DNA from: an uncultured Prevotella sp.
GTDB taxonomy: Bacteria > Bacteroidota > Bacteroidia > Bacteroidales > Bacteroidaceae
Reading direction: 5' to 3'
Assembly: GCA_947303825.1 (NCBI GenBank)
Contig: CAMYZK010000086.1
Location: forward strand, 1 to 8,994
Length of the DNA stretch: 8,994 nucleotides
Under the pieces are notes generated by a model. It was given only the letters and a program-made list of their open reading frames with translations, made no database searches and was not told where the DNA came from. The position numbers and the translations under genes are program-made. Shown one piece after another: positions 1 to 6,900 of this stretch. The stretch's first letter is position 1. Each line of letters begins with the position of its first letter.

Positions 1-594
1 TCTGCTGTACAGGTAGAACGACCACAGTATGTCTTCCTGCAGCAGTCCTCGACGGAAAGTCAACCCATTCTTTTCTATAAAATCTTTACGTATCAGCGTG
101 TTCCACGCCGTCACAGGGACATCTGTTCTCAGGAAGGCAGTAAAGATGCACGCATGGTTATCAGAGTACAAAGGCAGCTTTCCGGGTACTATGTGGCTCT
201 GCTGCTCCTTCATGTTCTGGCTGTTGCCCAGCACGCACTCCACCCCAGGGTGCTGCCTAGTGGCTCCCATCAGCTTCTCTATGCAGTGTGGCAGCAGGTC
301 GTCGTCAGAGTCAAGAAAGAGTATGTATCTGCCGTGGGCATGCCTCATGCCCGTGTTGCGCGCCTCCGAGAGTCCACGGTTTTCCTTATGGACTACTATA
401 ACAAAATGTATGCCCCCGCTATACTCTTCTATCATCTTACGGACTATCGCCATGCTGCCGTCGGGCGAGCTGTCGTCTATCAAGATGCACTCTATCTTGG
501 TGTTGTCGTAGGTCTGCATCATAACAGAGCCAATACACCTTTCGATGTATTTCTCCACATTGTACACAGGTATGATGACGGTCACCTCTGGCAT
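1..594 (-). CDS. Family 2 glycosyltransferase, N-terminal part (runs off left edge)
   Basis: GT-A fold glycosyltransferase, expected to work at the cytoplasmic membrane and transfer a sugar from a nucleotide-sugar donor to a growing polysaccharide. The 198 codons present are open to base 1. The N-terminus MPEVTVIIPVYN (residues 1-12) is the classic GT2 start. ILIDDSSPDGS (37-47) is the nucleotide-binding DD region, NRGLSEARNTG (72-82) the next conserved block, and LDSDDD (94-99) carries the metal-binding DxD. LQED (185-188) matches the conserved ED near the catalytic site. The ATG at 594 is chosen because it directly precedes the domain; the frame runs upstream to a nearby stop with only a possible TTG start. 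The gene is divergent from the LicD gene and has a good promoter match (659-690). Donor and acceptor sugars cannot be told. The family is certain; the C-terminus lies outside the window. Confidence 0.95.
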   Translation of the reverse strand, partial: MPEVTVIIPVYNVEKYIERCIGSVMMQTYDNTKIECILIDDSSPDGSMAIVRKMIEEYSGGIHFVIVVHKENRGLSEARNTGMRHAHGRYILFLDSDDDLLPHCIEKLMGATRQHPGVECVLGNSQNMKEQQSHIVPGKLPLYSDNHACIFTAFLRTDVPVTAWNTLIRKDFIEKNGLTFRRGLLQEDILWSFYLYSR

Positions 595-658
595 GTAGTA
601 TTGCAGGTTTTTATAGCCAGCGCATTCCAAAATAGAATGGCAAGGTCAATTTTTTTTG

Positions 659-690
659 CAAAAATACATAAAAATAAATAGATATTCAAA
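659..690 (-). promoter_or_regulatory. Bacteroidetes-type promoter for the glycosyltransferase
   Basis: Read on the minus strand, TTTG (complement of 687-690) is followed after exactly 20 nt by TATTTTTG (complement of 659-666). This fits the Bacteroidetes -33 TTTG / -7 TAnnTTTG consensus at its usual spacing. Transcription would begin near 652, giving a leader of roughly 58 nt before the ATG at 594. It is the best two-box promoter match in the window. Confidence 0.7.
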
Positions 691-699
691 TTTTTTTCC

Positions 700-707
700 T
701 ACTTTTG
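700..707 (+). promoter_or_regulatory. -7 box (TACTTTTG) for the LicD gene
   Basis: TACTTTTG matches TAnnTTTG and lies 17 nt before the ATG at 725, so the leader would be about 12 nt. No TTTG is visible about 20 nt upstream, where the sequence is only A-rich, so the -33 box is degenerate. The box lies only about 10 bp from the -33 box of the divergent promoter. Confidence 0.55.
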
Positions 708-724
708 CAGAAAAATATGTGTGT

Positions 725-1570
725 ATGGATACGGAATTCAGAAGATTGCAACTCAAATGTCTTGAGATATTGGACGTTGTAGACAAGATTTGCCGTGAAC
801 ATAACATCAAATACTCACTGTGCGGCGGAAATGTTGTCGGTGCTCATCTATACAAGGGGTTCTTGCCCTGGGACGATGACATAGACGTGATGATGACACG
901 CGAAAACTACAACGAGTTTCTCAGGGTTGCTCCCTCGTGCCTGCCAGATGGCTACTCCATAAGGAACTATGACACCGACGAAAAACTCACGGCCCGCCTT
1001 AAGATAAGCTTCACAAAGGTGATGCTCGACAACACCACCATCGTTGAGCAGGATGGAGGCATATCTGGCATCTTCCTCGACCTTACCGTCTACGACAAGA
1101 TACCCGACAATTTCTTTCTCAAGCACATAGACCTGTTCCTCTATAAGCGCTCTCAGATGGTGAACATGGGCAAGATGCCCGGCAAGAGCATAAAGAACCG
1201 TTTACGCAACATCGTTCTCGACACTCTGTTCCGCAACCGCAGGGGCTATCTTCTTTTCTTCCAGAGGGTTGTAGAGTTCTTTGGCCGACATACAAAAAAG
1301 TATACCTATAGGGAACTATTTGGTGCCTACTACTTTGCAAACATGATACCCTACCGCCCATCAGTCTTTGAACACTATACTACCATTGAGTTTGAGGGCA
1401 AGCAATACATGATAGTGCGCGATTATATAGAGTACCTGCAAACCAGATACGACCGTACCGACTTCCGTGAGCCCAAGGAGAAGCAGGTGCCACATCACTA
1501 CCAGTACCTGGATTTCAACCTGCCATTCAAGGAATACCTCCTCCAGCACGGTTATGACATCAGCCATTGA
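725..1570 (+). CDS. LicD-family phosphotransferase
   Basis: LicD-family proteins move a phosphorylated alcohol (phosphocholine in the founding member, ribitol phosphate in the fukutin relatives) from a CDP-activated donor onto a glycan. The 281-aa protein shows the family signature near its N-terminus: a helix, then CGGNVVGAHLYKGFLPWDDDIDV (residues 33-55), where the GG and the DDDID acids (50-54) correspond to the nucleotidyltransferase-like active site. The C-terminal two thirds are lysine/arginine-rich and aromatic, with no membrane segment evident. The start at 725 is preferred over an upstream in-frame ATG at 656, because that one lies before the TACTTTTG box and would add an unconserved leader. 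The gene is divergent from a glycosyltransferase and 236 bp upstream of an operon with a CDP-forming enzyme, which suggests a matching donor. The phospho-group transferred is unknown. Confidence 0.88.
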   Translation: MDTEFRRLQLKCLEILDVVDKICREHNIKYSLCGGNVVGAHLYKGFLPWDDDIDVMMTRENYNEFLRVAPSCLPDGYSIRNYDTDEKLTARLKISFTKVMLDNTTIVEQDGGISGIFLDLTVYDKIPDNFFLKHIDLFLYKRSQMVNMGKMPGKSIKNRLRNIVLDTLFRNRRGYLLFFQRVVEFFGRHTKKYTYRELFGAYYFANMIPYRPSVFEHYTTIEFEGKQYMIVRDYIEYLQTRYDRTDFREPKEKQVPHHYQYLDFNLPFKEYLLQHGYDISH

Positions 1571-1636
1571 CCTCAGCCTTTTACGACCTCAGAATTTGAC
1601 TTCAGAACTTTGATTTATTTCGCTTGTATTTTACGA
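1571..1636 (+). repeat. Short imperfect direct repeats after licD-like gene
   Basis: CCTCAG occurs at 1571 and 1587, with the variant CTTCAG at 1600. The octamer TTTTACGA occurs at 1579-1586 and again at 1629-1636, exactly 50 nt apart. The rest of the gap to 1806 is AT-rich. It holds a small ACAAC-GTA-GTTGT hairpin (1682-1694), but I see no convincing two-box promoter or intrinsic terminator. The function, if any, is unknown. Confidence 0.35.
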
Positions 1637-1806
1637 TTTCCTACAAATTGTTTGCAGACATAATATTTATTCATGAACTTTACAACGTAGTTGTGCATTA
1701 TTATGACTTATGTACTTAATAAATTGTCTACCACCAATTAATTAAAAATCGACATCCAGTCCACTATTTTCAGCAATTATTTTTAAACACAACAGATTAA
1801 CATATT

Positions 1807-2931
1807 ATGAAATACATAGGCCAAGTAAGCTATAACATCAATTGTAATTTCACTAATTATGGTTCTGCTTTGCAATCGTGGGCGTTAAGCCAAATGATTG
1901 ATAAAATTGGAGCTGAGTTTGGTTTACAATCCAAATTGATAGACTATTGCCCGATGGTCCTTGAAGATTCTGATTGTTTAAACCCAACAAAAAAAATGTG
2001 GGATACGGACGTGAAGGCAAGGCGTATGATTGATATGATGATGCCAGCCATTCGTGTAAATTACAAAAAGTTCGATGACTTTTATACAAATCGTTTCAGA
2101 AGAACAAAGAAAAAGTACCATGATGATGACTTCAATGATGTTGTGGTTGACGAGGGCGTTGTGGGATTTGTTTGTGGAAGTGATACTATTTTCTGCATCA
2201 ATGAGTTTAAAGGATTTGTAGAGGGTTATTATGCAAACTTTGATTGTATGCGAGGAAAAAGCGTCTCATATGCTGCGAGTTTTGGCGACCCAACATTCAC
2301 AGAAAAGGATTATCTGACTTTGAACGATCGTTTGCAGAATTTTAAGGCTCTAGGAATTCGTGAGTATGACATGCTGCCTTATGTCAAAGAACATGTCAAG
2401 GTGCGGGCAGAACGGACCATCGACCCCACCCTTCTTGCAGAATCATCATTATACGACAATATCATTGCCGAGCCTCAGATGCAGGAGAAATATATCCTGC
2501 TCTATTCAAGAAGGTATAATAAGAACATGGAACTGTATGCCGAACAAATGGCAAGGCGGATGGGTGTCATATTGGTTGAGATAAGCATTCGTGCCACTAA
2601 TGCAGAAAAAGGCCATATTATGCGCTACGACGCAGGGGTTGAAGAGTTCCTCTCTTTGGTTAGGCACGCAGAGTGCGTGGTAACCAATTCTTTCCATGGC
2701 GTCCTTTTCGCGACACAGCTGCGCACGCCCTTCTATTGTTTTTCACGAGAGCAGGGCGACACCAAGATTGGAGAGGTGCTGCAGCTGTTGGGGTTAAACG
2801 ACCGAATCATGATCGACGGAACCGAAAAGGTGACTCCCTATGTTGACTATGACTCTGTTCACAATCGTATTGCCGAAGCGAGGAAACCCGCTACCGAATA
2901 CCTAAGATATGCATTAAGACTTCTGGTTTAA
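1807..2931 (+). CDS. Polysaccharide pyruvyl transferase-family protein
   Basis: Members of this family (CsaB/WcaK relatives) transfer pyruvate from phosphoenolpyruvate onto a sugar as a ketal, giving surface polysaccharides negative charge; some family members have other or unknown acceptors. The 374-aa length is normal for the family. The N-terminus has the typical NYGSALQSWAL stretch (residues about 17-27), a GSDTIF segment (124-129) occupies the place of the family's GSDQVW-like motif, and VTNSFHGVLFATQ (292-304) is the hallmark C-terminal S/NFHG block with His297. It is the first gene of a tight operon, 4 bp before the FrhB-like gene, a pairing often seen in bacterial polysaccharide loci. 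GC content is about 38% in the first third and clearly higher after about base 2400, which hints at a mosaic gene. No signal peptide is seen, so a cytoplasmic location is expected. Confidence 0.85.
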   Translation: MKYIGQVSYNINCNFTNYGSALQSWALSQMIDKIGAEFGLQSKLIDYCPMVLEDSDCLNPTKKMWDTDVKARRMIDMMMPAIRVNYKKFDDFYTNRFRRTKKKYHDDDFNDVVVDEGVVGFVCGSDTIFCINEFKGFVEGYYANFDCMRGKSVSYAASFGDPTFTEKDYLTLNDRLQNFKALGIREYDMLPYVKEHVKVRAERTIDPTLLAESSLYDNIIAEPQMQEKYILLYSRRYNKNMELYAEQMARRMGVILVEISIRATNAEKGHIMRYDAGVEEFLSLVRHAECVVTNSFHGVLFATQLRTPFYCFSREQGDTKIGEVLQLLGLNDRIMIDGTEKVTPYVDYDSVHNRIAEARKPATEYLRYALRLLV

Positions 2932-2935
2932 TATT

Positions 2936-4144
2936 ATGAGCATCAAGATTACAGACAAGGCTCATTGTTGTGGATGTGAGGCATGTGCGCAGATATGTGT
3001 CCACAATGCCATATCAATGGAAGAAGACAATGAGGGATTCAGGTATCCTGTGACAGACTCTACCCTCTGCGTGGGTTGTGGCCTCTGTGAGCATGTGTGC
3101 CAGTACAACGAGATGCCTCCAATGCATACTAACGAGAAATATGTCTTTGGCGGCTATCATGCAGATCACGAGGTAAGATTCCAAAGCACATCAGGTGGAG
3201 CGTTCTCAGCCATTGCTGATTCTTTCTGCGATGAGAACTATGTAATATTTGGAGCAGAGGCAAGGGGGATGGATGTGTTGCATAGCTTCATTGAAGACAA
3301 AACTGAACTGTACAAGTTCAGAAAGTCGAAGTATTCTCAAAGTGTCATAGGAGAGTCATACAAACAAGCAAAGTCTTTTCTCAAGGAGGGCAAGAAGGTA
3401 CTGTTTTCTGGAACTCCTTGCCAAATAGCCGCTTTGCGATGCTACTTGGGTAAGACAAGTCAAGACAACCTTCTTACCGTAGAGGTCGTCTGTGAAGGAG
3501 TCCCGTCTCCGCTTTATGTAAGGAAATGGGACCAGCACCTGAGAAAATGTCATGGGTGTGGCATAGCAAGCATTGACTACCGATACACAGGAAAAGCCTT
3601 TATGCAAAAAGGAAAATGGGACTTCCAGCAAGTAAGGGTTGAATATCAAGGCACGAAGAAACCACTTATCAAAGACAGATGGTTTAATCCCTTCTGGTCA
3701 ATATGGCTCAACCATCTGATGAGCCGCCCATCGTGTTATGAATGCATGTTCACCACAGCAGAGCGCGGAGCTGACATCTCACTCGGTGACTTGTGGGGAG
3801 TGCATCTTTATTGTCCCGAACTATACGGTGGCAATGGCGGTTCGTCGTTAATAGTGTGTAACACTGTGAAAGGCAGGTCGGTGGTTGAAAAAGCACAACA
3901 GATAATGTATGGCCATGAGCTTGCTTTCGAAGAGGCCCTGAGATATCAAAGTCCGATGCGCAAGCGCATTTCTAAGAATCCCAACAGGAAACGCTTCATG
4001 GAAGATCTTCAAAGCGACATGACGTATGGAAGCATCAACAAGAAGTGGGCCAAAAAGCCGTCAATCAAACTTTTGTGGCAAAAATATGTATGGGGTAACA
4101 GGCAAAAAGTGTTCTTTTGGAACATCAGAAACAGGAACAAATAA
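2936..4144 (+). CDS. FrhB-type iron-sulfur protein (coenzyme F420 hydrogenase/dehydrogenase beta-subunit family)
   Basis: Redox protein of 402 aa related to the beta subunit of F420-reducing hydrogenase. Two complete ferredoxin-type 4Fe-4S motifs are visible: Cys11-14-17-21 and Cys45-48-51-55, each C-x2-C-x2-C-x3-C. After them come STSGGAF (84-90), the family motif GTPCQ with Cys162, a C-x2-C at 267/270, and ADISLGDLWG just after that. An extra Cys12 makes a CCGC. Bacteroidetes are not known to make F420, so a flavin is the more likely cofactor and electrons may come from ferredoxin (inference). Family members encoded beside pyruvyl transferases in polysaccharide loci have no settled reaction; a reduction or oxidation of a glycan precursor is the general guess. 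The start follows the previous stop by 4 bp, so translation is probably coupled. Confidence 0.88.
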   Translation: MSIKITDKAHCCGCEACAQICVHNAISMEEDNEGFRYPVTDSTLCVGCGLCEHVCQYNEMPPMHTNEKYVFGGYHADHEVRFQSTSGGAFSAIADSFCDENYVIFGAEARGMDVLHSFIEDKTELYKFRKSKYSQSVIGESYKQAKSFLKEGKKVLFSGTPCQIAALRCYLGKTSQDNLLTVEVVCEGVPSPLYVRKWDQHLRKCHGCGIASIDYRYTGKAFMQKGKWDFQQVRVEYQGTKKPLIKDRWFNPFWSIWLNHLMSRPSCYECMFTTAERGADISLGDLWGVHLYCPELYGGNGGSSLIVCNTVKGRSVVEKAQQIMYGHELAFEEALRYQSPMRKRISKNPNRKRFMEDLQSDMTYGSINKKWAKKPSIKLLWQKYVWGNRQKVFFWNIRNRNK

Positions 4145-4157
4145 AACATTATAAAGC

Positions 4158-5237
4158 ATGCTGAATTTTACTGTAGGACCGGTGATGTCGAGTGAAGTCG
4201 TCCTAGCCATAGGTGCCGAACAGGTACCTTATTTTAGAACTGCTGAGTTTTCTGAGCTAATGCTCGAAAATGAGCAGTTGGTTAAGAAGTTTGCCAATGC
4301 GACGAGTGATAGTCGTGCCGTCTTCCTTACTTGTTCTGGATCGGGCGGTATGGAAGCAGCAATAATGAATACCCTCACCAATCATGACAAGGCACTTGTC
4401 ATCAATGGAGGTAGCTTTGGTGAGCGCTTTGTTGAGTTGCTGACACTACACGACATTCCCTTTACCGAAATAAAGATGGAGAAGGGCAAAGCTCTGAAGC
4501 CAGAACATCTTGCACCATATGAAGGGAAGGGATATACGGCTTTCTTGTTTCAGAAACACGAGACATCAACAGGAGTACACTACGATACCAAACTAATAAG
4601 CGACTTCTGCAAGAGAAACGCCTGCTTCATGATTGTTGACACCATCAGCACTTTCCTGGCAGATCACTTTGACATGACCGACCTTAATGCTGGTGTCATG
4701 ATTACTGGAAGTCAAAAAGCATTGGCATGCCCTCCAGGTATCGCTGTAATGATTCTTGCGCCTTCTGCTTTGGAGCGCATAGAGAATACAAAATGCTACT
4801 GCCAGTATCTCGACTTGAAGCTTGCCCTAAAAAATCAAGTAAGAGGACAGACACCTTGGACCCCAGCTGTTGGAGTGCTTCGACAAATAAATGCCAGACT
4901 GAAAGAGATTGATACAGCAGGAGGAGCAATGGCCGAGGTTGAACGTACAGCAAGGTTGGCAGAGTATTTCCGCAATAAGCTTAAGGAGTACGACCTTCCT
5001 TTCACCATTATCAGCGAAAGCCTGAGCAATGCCGTGACACCACTACACCCCACAACACAGTCTGCATACCAGATTTTCCAAATATTAAAAGATGAGTATG
5101 GAATGTGGATATGCCCCAACGGTGGCGACATGAAGGATAACGTATTCCGCGTAGGGCATATCGGCTGTCTGACAGAATCTGACTACGATCAGTTGTTGAA
5201 AGCATTCATTGACCTCAAAGACAAAAAATTCATCTAA
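4158..5237 (+). CDS. Class V PLP-dependent aminotransferase (alanine-glyoxylate / PhnW-like)
   Basis: Fold-type I aminotransferase of 359 aa, the usual length for this group. Visible elements in order are FTVGP (4-8), the phosphate-binding GSGGMEAA (61-68), HETSTG (134-139), Asp161 in IVDTIS (the PLP pyridine-nitrogen partner) and GSQKALACPPG, with Lys187 as the Schiff-base lysine. The closest named relatives are alanine-glyoxylate and 2-aminoethylphosphonate transaminases, but no phosphonate-forming gene such as PEP mutase is in this window. Its stop codon overlaps the start of the cytidylyltransferase gene by one base (TAATG), so the two are probably made together. The likely role is to put an amino group on a small aldehyde or ketone, perhaps phosphorylated, that is then activated with CTP; serinol phosphate or an aminoethyl compound are possible products. 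The family call is firm; the substrate is inference. Confidence 0.88.
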   Translation: MLNFTVGPVMSSEVVLAIGAEQVPYFRTAEFSELMLENEQLVKKFANATSDSRAVFLTCSGSGGMEAAIMNTLTNHDKALVINGGSFGERFVELLTLHDIPFTEIKMEKGKALKPEHLAPYEGKGYTAFLFQKHETSTGVHYDTKLISDFCKRNACFMIVDTISTFLADHFDMTDLNAGVMITGSQKALACPPGIAVMILAPSALERIENTKCYCQYLDLKLALKNQVRGQTPWTPAVGVLRQINARLKEIDTAGGAMAEVERTARLAEYFRNKLKEYDLPFTIISESLSNAVTPLHPTTQSAYQIFQILKDEYGMWICPNGGDMKDNVFRVGHIGCLTESDYDQLLKAFIDLKDKKFI

Positions 5238-6580
5238 TGATTAAGGTTATCACTTACGGAACATATGACCTGTTCCACTACGGACACCAACGGCTTTTAG
5301 AAAGAGCCAAAGCCCTCGGCGACTACTTGATTGTTGGAGTTACTTCCGACAGCTTCGATCTTACCCGAGGCAAGATTAATGCCCAGCAGTCTATTATGGA
5401 GCGCATAGAATCCGTTAGGGCTACCGGACTTGCCGACGAGATTATTGTTGAAGAATATGAAGGTCAGAAGATAGACGACATAAAACGCTATGGCGTTGAC
5501 ATATTCACCGTCGGGTCTGACTGGAAAGGAAAATTCGACTACCTTAACGAATACTGCAAAGTAGTTTACTTAGACAGAACAGAGGGCGTATCCAGCTCCG
5601 AGATAAGGGCTGAGAGAAGAGAGCTGCGCATAGGTCTGGTAGGCAATTCCATCCTCTTGAACAAATTTGAACAAGAGTGCCATTATGTAAATGGAGTATC
5701 GGTAAGTGGCGTATGCACAACAGATGACATGGATCTGTCGAATGAAATTATGACTCATTATCTTATAACTGACAGTTTGGATGACTTGTTGAATGTTTCT
5801 GATGCTGTATATATTGTTTCGCATCCAACAAGACATTACGAACAGATCAAAAAGTCGTTACTAGCGGGTAAACATGTACTTTGCGAGTCTCCAATTGTGA
5901 CAAGGACTATGGACTATGAAAACCTCAAAAAGTTAGCACAGGAGCATAATCTGTGTTTGATGGATTCTATCAAGACTGCTTATTCAACAGCCTATAATAG
6001 GATGCTTGTATTGGCAAAGGGTGGAAAAATTGGAGACATAATATCCGTCGACTCAACCTGCACTAGTCTGTCTGACTTAGAGAAAAAGACCAAGCGTGGT
6101 ACCAGTTTAGATGAAGTGTGGAATAGTATCTGTGCATGGGGACCAACTGCTATGTTACCTATTTTTCAATTACTCGGAACAGATTATTCTACAAAACAGA
6201 TTACATCACATCTGATTGCAAAGGACTTTGATTCGTTTACAAAAATTGATTTTGTCTTTCCCCATGCTGTTGCCTCGCTTAAGGTAGGAAAAGGAGTAAA
6301 ATCGGAAGGAGAACTTATTATCTCTGGAACAAAAGGATATATTTATGTCCCTGCACCTTGGTGGAAGACTGATTATTTTGAAATTCGCTATGAAAACCCC
6401 GCTGAGAACAGACGGTATTTCTATCAACTGGATGGAGAGGGTATAAGATACGAAATTGTAAGCTTTCTCAAAATGATTCAATTAGGGAAGCACATGTCAT
6501 ACATTGAACAATCAGTATCACAAGCAATAATAACAGCGACTGAACATTTTTACAATGGAACTAGTTGTTTACAGATATAG
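5237..6580 (+). CDS. TagD-like cytidylyltransferase fused to a Gfo/Idh/MocA-like domain
   Basis: Two-domain protein of 447 aa. Residues 1 to about 127 closely resemble glycerol-3-phosphate cytidylyltransferase (TagD): YGTYDLFHYGH with the CTP-binding HxGH (14-17), GSDWKGKFDYL (93-103) and RTEGVSSSEIR (114-124), so this half should form a CDP-alcohol from CTP. From about residue 130 a Rossmann-like domain of the Gfo/Idh/MocA oxidoreductase family follows, with HPTRHYEQIKKSLLAGKHVL (196-215) and GTKGYIYVPAPWW (364-376). Key residues are missing there: the usual EKP is E217-S218-P219, the glycine-rich loop reads GLVGNS (133-138) without its third Gly, and no D-x3-H is seen near 297-312. GC falls from about 47% to about 38% at the junction. 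The second half may bind a ligand rather than catalyse. It is the last gene of the operon; an IS relic starts right after its stop. Confidence 0.85.
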   Translation: MIKVITYGTYDLFHYGHQRLLERAKALGDYLIVGVTSDSFDLTRGKINAQQSIMERIESVRATGLADEIIVEEYEGQKIDDIKRYGVDIFTVGSDWKGKFDYLNEYCKVVYLDRTEGVSSSEIRAERRELRIGLVGNSILLNKFEQECHYVNGVSVSGVCTTDDMDLSNEIMTHYLITDSLDDLLNVSDAVYIVSHPTRHYEQIKKSLLAGKHVLCESPIVTRTMDYENLKKLAQEHNLCLMDSIKTAYSTAYNRMLVLAKGGKIGDIISVDSTCTSLSDLEKKTKRGTSLDEVWNSICAWGPTAMLPIFQLLGTDYSTKQITSHLIAKDFDSFTKIDFVFPHAVASLKVGKGVKSEGELIISGTKGYIYVPAPWWKTDYFEIRYENPAENRRYFYQLDGEGIRYEIVSFLKMIQLGKHMSYIEQSVSQAIITATEHFYNGTSCLQI

Positions 6581-6817
6581 GTATACCTGAATTTTCCATG
6601 GTACCGGCTTCCGTCGTCCAGGACTTCCCCATCCGTGACCGCAAGGTAGTTCTTCATGTACGCCGATGTCGCTGGATAAACAAACAAGGGGAAAACGTCG
6701 TACAGAACGTATACCCACTGATAGCAAAGGGAACGCGCTACTCTTAGGAGTTCGCTGATTATTTTGCGTACATACACGTTGAAAAATGAGGAAACAAGCC
6801 ATATATGCATCGTTTAA
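6581..6817 (+). pseudogene. Relic of ISAon1-type transposase N-terminal region
   Basis: No intact gene lies here. The plus-strand frame through 6598 reads MVPASVVQDFPIRDRKVVLH, then RRCRW, NVYPLIAKGTRYS, and a TAG stop at 6745-6747, after which EFADY continues in the same frame. At about 6763 the reading resumes one base later as LRTYTLKNEE and ends at 6817. The DFPIRDRK...LHVRR.RW...AKGTRYSxEFA pattern matches, from memory, the N-terminal region of ISAon1-family transposases common in Bacteroidetes. The upstream part of that domain, the catalytic second part and any terminal inverted repeats are absent. The fragment abuts the stop of the cytidylyltransferase fusion gene and may mark an old insertion or deletion edge. 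Identification rests on recalled family sequence, without a search. Confidence 0.6.
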
Positions 6818-6827
6818 TGTTTTTTCA

Positions 6828-6848
6828 CAATAATAATTCTTATTATTG
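6828..6848. repeat. Perfect 9-bp inverted repeat upstream of porin-like gene
   Basis: CAATAATAA (6828-6836), TTC spacer, TTATTATTG (6840-6848). It is entirely AT-rich apart from the outer C-G pair and ends 12 bp before the TATCTTTG box, so it covers the place where the -33 element would be. A regulator-binding site is possible. It is not followed by a T-run, so it does not look like a terminator. Confidence 0.5.
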
Positions 6849-6860
6849 CCGTTATTATCG

Positions 6861-6868
6861 TATCTTTG
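6861..6868 (+). promoter_or_regulatory. -7 box (TATCTTTG) for the outer-membrane protein gene
   Basis: TATCTTTG followed by C fits TAnnTTTG. It lies 32 nt before the ATG at 6901, predicting a leader of about 27 nt. There is no good TTTG 20 nt upstream; that position falls inside the 9-bp inverted repeat. Confidence 0.65.
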
Positions 6869-6900
6869 CAGCGAATTGTTAATTAAATTTTATTAAAGTT

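Noticed and set aside
29..681. Two open frames on the plus strand (29-511 and 154-681)
   Set aside because: They lie opposite the glycosyltransferase, whose conserved motifs are unmistakable on the minus strand; their products resemble nothing and are antisense shadows.
656..724. Longer start for the LicD-family protein at 656
   Set aside because: It precedes the TACTTTTG box and adds a lysine/phenylalanine-rich leader read from AT-rich promoter DNA.
594..724. Invertible promoter as in Bacteroides capsule loci
   Set aside because: I looked for inverted repeats flanking the divergent promoter boxes and saw none of useful length.
4158..5237. Complete 2-aminoethylphosphonate pathway
   Set aside because: Only a transaminase of the right superfamily is present; no phosphoenolpyruvate mutase or phosphonopyruvate decarboxylase is in the window.
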